From: Desulfobacteraceae bacterium
Lineage (GTDB): Bacteria > Desulfobacterota > DSM-4660 > Desulfatiglandales > B25-G16
Length of the DNA stretch: 36,107 bases
Reading direction: 5' to 3'
Assembly: GCA_030615105.1 (NCBI GenBank)
Contig: JAUWZV010000008.1
Coordinates: 1 to 36,107, forward strand
Position numbers and translations under genes: made by a program. The notes beneath the pieces are model-generated. The model ran no database searches. It worked only from the letters and a program-made list of their open reading frames with translations, and had not been told where the DNA came from. This document shows, one piece after another, positions 32,392 through 36,107 of the stretch. The stretch's first letter is position 1; every line of letters starts with the position of its first letter.

Positions 32392-33393
32392 ATGCCAAAA
32401 AATTCTTCAACCCATATCGATCTCTTGTCGCTGCAATATCCGGTAAAAGAATTGAAGTTCCTTTTGCCGGTTCCTGATAAGAGCGAAATCGATCCTGCGA
32501 AGATTGAAGTCGCTCTACTGGAACGCATAAAAGAATTGAATTGTATGTACGGGATGGCAATACTTGCCGAGCGTTATTCCGATTCCATCGAGGATTTCCT
32601 GCAGAATCTTGTTAACATTCTGCCCCCGTCGTGGCAGTACTCCGAGATCACATGTGCGCGGATTTTGTTCGATGGAAAAACGTATAAAAGCCGTGTATTC
32701 AAAGTATCGAAGTGGCGTCAATCCTCTCGGATTCTCCTATACAATGAGCCCATGGGTGAAGTTGAAGTATTCTATCTTGAAGAGAGGCCGCCGGAAAATG
32801 AAGGGCCTTTTTTGAGGGAAGAGCGTCTGCTGCTAGATACAATATCTGAACAGATCGGAAAAACTGCCGTGCGGATTTTTGGTGAACAGGAATTGAAGGA
32901 ACTGAACAAGCAGCTTACCGTGGAGCGTAAGGCACTCCAGGAAGCGAATGCAGCCCTGAGGGCAGTTCTGGAAAAGATTGAAGAAGAAAAGATAAATATC
33001 AAAAAGAATGTGCAGGCAAATGTCGAAAAGATCCTGATGCCGATTTTGCACGCACTTTCACTGGAACTGCCGAGAAGTCAGAAAAAATATGTGGAGATTC
33101 TAAGAACTAATTTAGAGGAGATTACTTCTCCTTTTATTAATCATTTGTCTCGTAGTTTTTTATCCCTGACACCAACAGAGATTAAAATCTGTAAATTGAT
33201 TCGCAATGGAATGCGTACCAAAGAAATTGCACAGATTCAAGGCGTGTCGATGGCCACTATCAATCGTCACCGTGAGCATATTCGTCGAAAGCTCGACATC
33301 GTCAACAGAGATGTCAACCTTGCAACCTATCTGCAATCGAGCATGTGGGAGGAAGAAAGAACAATTGCTGGGAATTTATCTTCGATTGATTAA
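32392..33393 (+). CDS. LuxR-type transcriptional regulator with GAF-like sensor
   Basis: From ATG 32392 (an in-frame GTG lies at 32374; neither has a strong ribosome-binding site) the product is 333 aa. Residues 50-160 look like a GAF-type sensory domain (LAERYSDSIEDFLQNLVNIL, later GEVEVFYLEERP and EERLLLDTISEQI). Residues 163-212 form a charged coiled coil. The C terminus is a LuxR/FixJ helix-turn-helix: LSLTPTEIKICKLIRNGM, then TKEIAQIQGVSMATINRHRE and HIRRKL. The ligand is unknown. Such GAF/coiled-coil/LuxR proteins are numerous in Desulfobacterota. A palindrome inside its own promoter suggests self-control. Confidence 0.82.
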   Translation: MPKNSSTHIDLLSLQYPVKELKFLLPVPDKSEIDPAKIEVALLERIKELNCMYGMAILAERYSDSIEDFLQNLVNILPPSWQYSEITCARILFDGKTYKSRVFKVSKWRQSSRILLYNEPMGEVEVFYLEERPPENEGPFLREERLLLDTISEQIGKTAVRIFGEQELKELNKQLTVERKALQEANAALRAVLEKIEEEKINIKKNVQANVEKILMPILHALSLELPRSQKKYVEILRTNLEEITSPFINHLSRSFLSLTPTEIKICKLIRNGMRTKEIAQIQGVSMATINRHREHIRRKLDIVNRDVNLATYLQSSMWEEERTIAGNLSSID

Positions 33394-33916
33394 GACAAAT
33401 TATAAAGCACCAACCTTACTTAGAACTAAAATTACGGAATTCCGACGACATCTATGATAAGCGTTGTCCCACATCTGCTAAACTTCTCCCAAGCTCAATT
33501 TATGAATTGATCTTCTCTTGATCTGCCTTTTAACTTTTAGGATTGTGATATCCAGGTGGTTTATGGAAGCGATATTTGGCTGCAATAATGGCAAGGTATC
33601 TGAACTCTCCATTGATATTTTATGTACGTTCTGCACGAACCCCTTTTTGGCATCTTTGCCTATCCAATGCAGAGTTGGCATAAATGACTCTTCAAAAAGT
33701 AGCTGAAATATAATATATTTTAATTAATATAACCTCTTTCTTTGATGACAGTCAAACCCTATTAGCTTCCAATTACTTGAATCATCCGAAATATTGGGGG
33801 TGTGATCGTAAAAGATTTGACAAAACAACAACTTACAGGCAGTTTAGTCTTTATTCATGAATTCATTTGGCCCTTTCTGTTTTTTGGTTATCAATTTATT
33901 TTGTGAGGATAGTATT
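33394..33916. other. Gap between regulator and GajA-like gene, possible methylase remnant
   Basis: About 520 AT-rich bases. A minus-strand frame at 33478-33681 begins MPTLHWIGKDAK behind GAAGAG, recalling the N terminus of some adenine-specific DNA methyltransferases, but the remaining 55 residues do not continue that family. TTGACA at 33817 has no good -10 partner. Confidence 0.35.
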
Positions 33917-35761
33917 ATGTATATAAAGCATCTTTTGATTAAGAATTACAGAAATTTCGGTGATCCGCCTTTTGAAGTGGAATTGAAGCCGTTCACTGTG
34001 GTTCTAGGCGAGAATAATGTTGGGAAAACGAATCTGTTAAACGCGCTGGGTCTGATTTTCAGCCAGGAAATAATGATTTTCCGGAAGCGTGTTTTGGAGA
34101 TTGATGACATTAATTACGCTTCGGTTGAAGCCTTCAAGGACAAGGTCAGGAATTTCGAAATACCGCCGGACGAGGTCGAGTTCCCTATAGTCAGCGTCGA
34201 GGTCACTTTGGCTGAAATGGACGACGATCAGGAGGCGATTGTGGGTGATTGGTTCAGTAACAAAGAGATTACTGAAGCAAAAATAACGTACCAATTTGCG
34301 CCTACGGCTAATTATGACCGGGTGGGGTGGATTGAAAAACAAAGAGAGATAATAAAACAAAAGACGGAGGCCGGAGAGACTGGACCTTTCTTTATTGATT
34401 TTCCTATCGGTGATTATCGCTACTCAATTTTTGGGGGGAATGATCCGTCAAACGAGTGCAATATGTATTTTCTTAAAATGCTAAAGATGGAGTTCCTCGA
34501 TGCTCTCAGAGATGCCCAGAAGGAATTGATAGCAAGCGGGGAATATCGATTGCTTTACAGGATTCTTATTCAGAAAGATAAAGAAAAATATGATGATATA
34601 AAGACGGTTCTCAAGAACCTGGATGATGTTGTTAATAAAAACCCGAATCTGAAAAGCATAAAGGATGATGTGGAAAATCTTCTTGATAAGGTTTCGCTTC
34701 AATCAGGTGTGTCTGATAACGCCATTGATTTCATTTTTTCATCGCCTGAGGCAAATGAGCTGCTTAAGAAAATTAGCATGATTTATGGGGCGCCCCCTAT
34801 TAGCGTTGAGCGCAATGGACTTGGCAGAAATAATCTGCTGTATATATCTTTGATCTTATCGCATCTTTCAGCACGAGAGGTCGGCGGCGGGGACACATTT
34901 TTTAGGCTGATAGCTATTGAGGAACCCGAGGCCCATCTACACCCACATCTTCAGGATCATTTGGCAGAAAACATTGAGAGCATACAGAAAAGCAGCGGCA
35001 AAGCAATGCAATTGCTGCTCACTACTCATTCTACCAACATAGCTGCAAAAATGAGTCTCAGCAGTTCGGTAATTATCTTTAACGATCATAATGGTAATCC
35101 TGCTAGCCACTATGTGCTTTCAGGGATTGATGAGGAGAAGGAAAAAAACACTATTCATTACTTGAGTAAATACATCGATGCCACAAAGTCCCGTATGTTT
35201 TTCGCACGAAAATTAATTTTGGTAGAGGGCATCGCTGAACAATTATTAATCCCGCTTTTTTATAAAGATGATTCTGATAGGACTCTGGAAAAGGTAGGGT
35301 GCAACATTATCAATGTTAGTGGTGTGGCATTTAGTCATTTTCTAAAAATAATTCGGAGCGGCTTTTTTATCAAAGGATTAGTCTTGACAGATAGTGATAT
35401 TGGGGGAAAAACGGAGGAAAGAGCGACTGATCTAAAAACAGAATATGAGCAGGATGGTTTGATACGGATAGAGATATCGGAAGATTCAACTTTTGAGAAG
35501 GACCTTATTGCTGCAAACAGGAATGGCAAGGGAAAGGAAATACTGCTGAATGCTTTGAAGGATACCAAACCGAAAAGAGGCCTGGAATACGAAAAAGGGG
35601 TTGGTGATGACGGTATAGACACAGAAGTGTTCTTTTCAGAAATTGAGAATTATAAATCAGAATTTGCGTTCAACCTGGCATCTCAATTGAAAGAAAAATC
35701 AAATAGGGAGGGGTTCACGGTCCCAACATATATACAGAACGGGTTTAAGTTTTTAGAGTAA
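33917..35761 (+). CDS. GajA-like ATP-dependent OLD-family nuclease (Gabija-type)
   Basis: ATG 33917 is preferred (GAGG eight bases upstream); an in-frame start at 33857 would add 20 unlikely residues. The 614-aa protein opens with IKHLLIKNYRNFG and Walker A GENNVGKT (31-38). Further on come the ABC-type signature GLGRNNLLYISLIL, the Walker B region LIAIEEPEAHLHPHLQ and LLTTHSTNIAA. The C-terminal Toprim nuclease domain contains KLILVEGIAEQLLIP and LTDSDIGGK. This is the architecture of GajA, the DNA-nicking half of Gabija anti-phage systems. A UvrD-like gene follows after 3 bases, as in Gabija, but it is truncated. Other OLD nucleases share this layout, so the Gabija call rests on the pair. 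Confidence 0.8.
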   Translation: MYIKHLLIKNYRNFGDPPFEVELKPFTVVLGENNVGKTNLLNALGLIFSQEIMIFRKRVLEIDDINYASVEAFKDKVRNFEIPPDEVEFPIVSVEVTLAEMDDDQEAIVGDWFSNKEITEAKITYQFAPTANYDRVGWIEKQREIIKQKTEAGETGPFFIDFPIGDYRYSIFGGNDPSNECNMYFLKMLKMEFLDALRDAQKELIASGEYRLLYRILIQKDKEKYDDIKTVLKNLDDVVNKNPNLKSIKDDVENLLDKVSLQSGVSDNAIDFIFSSPEANELLKKISMIYGAPPISVERNGLGRNNLLYISLILSHLSAREVGGGDTFFRLIAIEEPEAHLHPHLQDHLAENIESIQKSSGKAMQLLLTTHSTNIAAKMSLSSSVIIFNDHNGNPASHYVLSGIDEEKEKNTIHYLSKYIDATKSRMFFARKLILVEGIAEQLLIPLFYKDDSDRTLEKVGCNIINVSGVAFSHFLKIIRSGFFIKGLVLTDSDIGGKTEERATDLKTEYEQDGLIRIEISEDSTFEKDLIAANRNGKGKEILLNALKDTKPKRGLEYEKGVGDDGIDTEVFFSEIENYKSEFAFNLASQLKEKSNREGFTVPTYIQNGFKFLE

Positions 35762-35764
35762 AAG

Positions 35765-35992
35765 ATGATTCCTGAAATAAATGAAAAGCCAACGATGATG
35801 ATTGCTGGCCCTGGTGCGGGCAAGACTTATGAAATGGTCGAAAGAATCGTTGAGGCTATTCCGGAGCTTAAGCCAAACAGGATATTGGCCGCCATCACAT
35901 TTACGAACGCAGCTACTGATTCAATAAAGAGGCGGCTTGAGGAGCAAATTCATATTCCTCCGAATGTCAGACATCTGGAAAATTTGACATAA
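35765..35992 (+). pseudogene. GajB-like UvrD/Rep helicase, N-terminal fragment
   Basis: Only 75 residues remain. They start with IAGPGAGKTYEMVERI (Walker A of superfamily-1 helicases) and LAAITFTNAATDSIKRRL (motif Ia). After EEQIHIPPNV the sequence leaves the family and stops at NLT. Intact GajB proteins are about 500 aa and continue with motifs II-VI. The break is near 35966, and no helicase frame resumes before the window end. With helicase motifs II-VI lost, the Gabija pair should be inactive unless a helicase is supplied elsewhere. Confidence 0.75.
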
Positions 35993-36095
35993 TACTGCTC
36001 ATTGGGCATAGGGATTTGCCCCTTTACCGTTCTTCTACTTGATATTTGATTTGGAAACCAAACTTATCAAGGGTTGTTGGATTTAAGGAGTTAAG

Positions 36096-36107
36096 GTGCT
36101 CACAGAG
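36096..36107 (+). CDS. Possible start of a gene running off the window
   Basis: AAGGAG (36085-36090) lies five bases before GTG (36096), which opens a frame V/M-L-T-E to the window edge. Four codons are too few to name a product. Confidence 0.3.

Noticed and set aside
33817-33848. Promoter for the GajA-like gene from TTGACA at 33817
   Set aside because: The only TATAAT-like word (TTTAGT, 33843) is 20 bases away, outside the usual spacing.
1-36107. CRISPR array
   Set aside because: No set of regularly spaced direct repeats was seen. The repeats present are palindromic, irregularly spaced and of several unrelated kinds.

Overview
The window is bacterial chromosome. The block FmdB-type zinc ribbon, rplU, rpmA, obg, proB, proA, nadD, rsfS has the order usual in Deltaproteobacteria/Desulfobacterota. 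RseC, a TPR-carrying M48 protease and signal peptides point to a Gram-negative cell envelope. No rRNA or complete tRNA is present, so the taxonomic placement is an inference. Base composition is mixed: an AT-rich backbone is interrupted by a clearly GC-rich block (about 7.54-19.52 kb) and a small GC-rich fragment near 31.7-32.2 kb. Both look like imported DNA.

Layout. (1) 0-0.8 kb: accessory DNA with hairpins, an unrecognised short ORF and a tRNA-like 3' end. (2) 0.8-2.9 kb, minus strand: polyamine operon made of an unannotated 43-codon hydrophobic ORF, a fold-III ornithine/lysine-type decarboxylase and spermidine synthase, with a recognisable promoter. (3) 3.2-5.1 kb: two exported proteins (DUF3047 and LysM). 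(4) 5.1-5.7 kb: a cluster of short palindromic repeats. (5) 5.7-7.3 kb: radC, coupled by an ATGA overlap to an AbiEii-type nucleotidyltransferase gene broken by two nonsense codons. (6) 7.4-19.5 kb: GC-rich glycogen/alpha-glucan island. Nitroreductase pseudogene, glgA, a GH57 protein with DUF3536 and a GH57 4-alpha-glucanotransferase run on the plus strand. They converge on glgB and glgP on the minus strand, which sit behind AT-rich galE. (7) 20.9-22.6 kb: RseC-like protein and a GT81-like glucosyl-3-phosphoglycerate synthase. (8) 22.6-24.2 kb: repeat-rich DNA around an FmdB zinc ribbon. (9) 24.2-31.4 kb: the ribosomal protein/Obg/proline/NAD/RsfS/M48 housekeeping block, in which proA carries a frameshift. 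(10) 31.4-36.1 kb: accessory tail with a truncated BKACE gene behind operator-like palindromes, a LuxR-type regulator with a palindrome inside its promoter, a Gabija-like GajA nuclease and a truncated GajB helicase.

How the genes work together. The island holds synthesis (GlgA), branching (GlgB), phosphorolysis (GlgP) and GH57 remodelling of an alpha-glucan, and GalE handles UDP-sugars beside it. No glgC is present in the window. The accessory ends carry decayed defence genes (AbiEii, Gabija).

Most unusual signals: a dispersed family of about 90-150 bp elements with ends CCCTGGCCCAGACC / CGCACCAGGGC (four copies, two of them an inverted pair around rplU-rpmA-obg); a second palindromic family built on CCCTGT-NN-AAT; the island boundary lying exactly on a 4-bp galE/glgP overlap; and the 43-codon ORF overlapping the decarboxylase start. 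I found no convincing wholly new multi-gene system.
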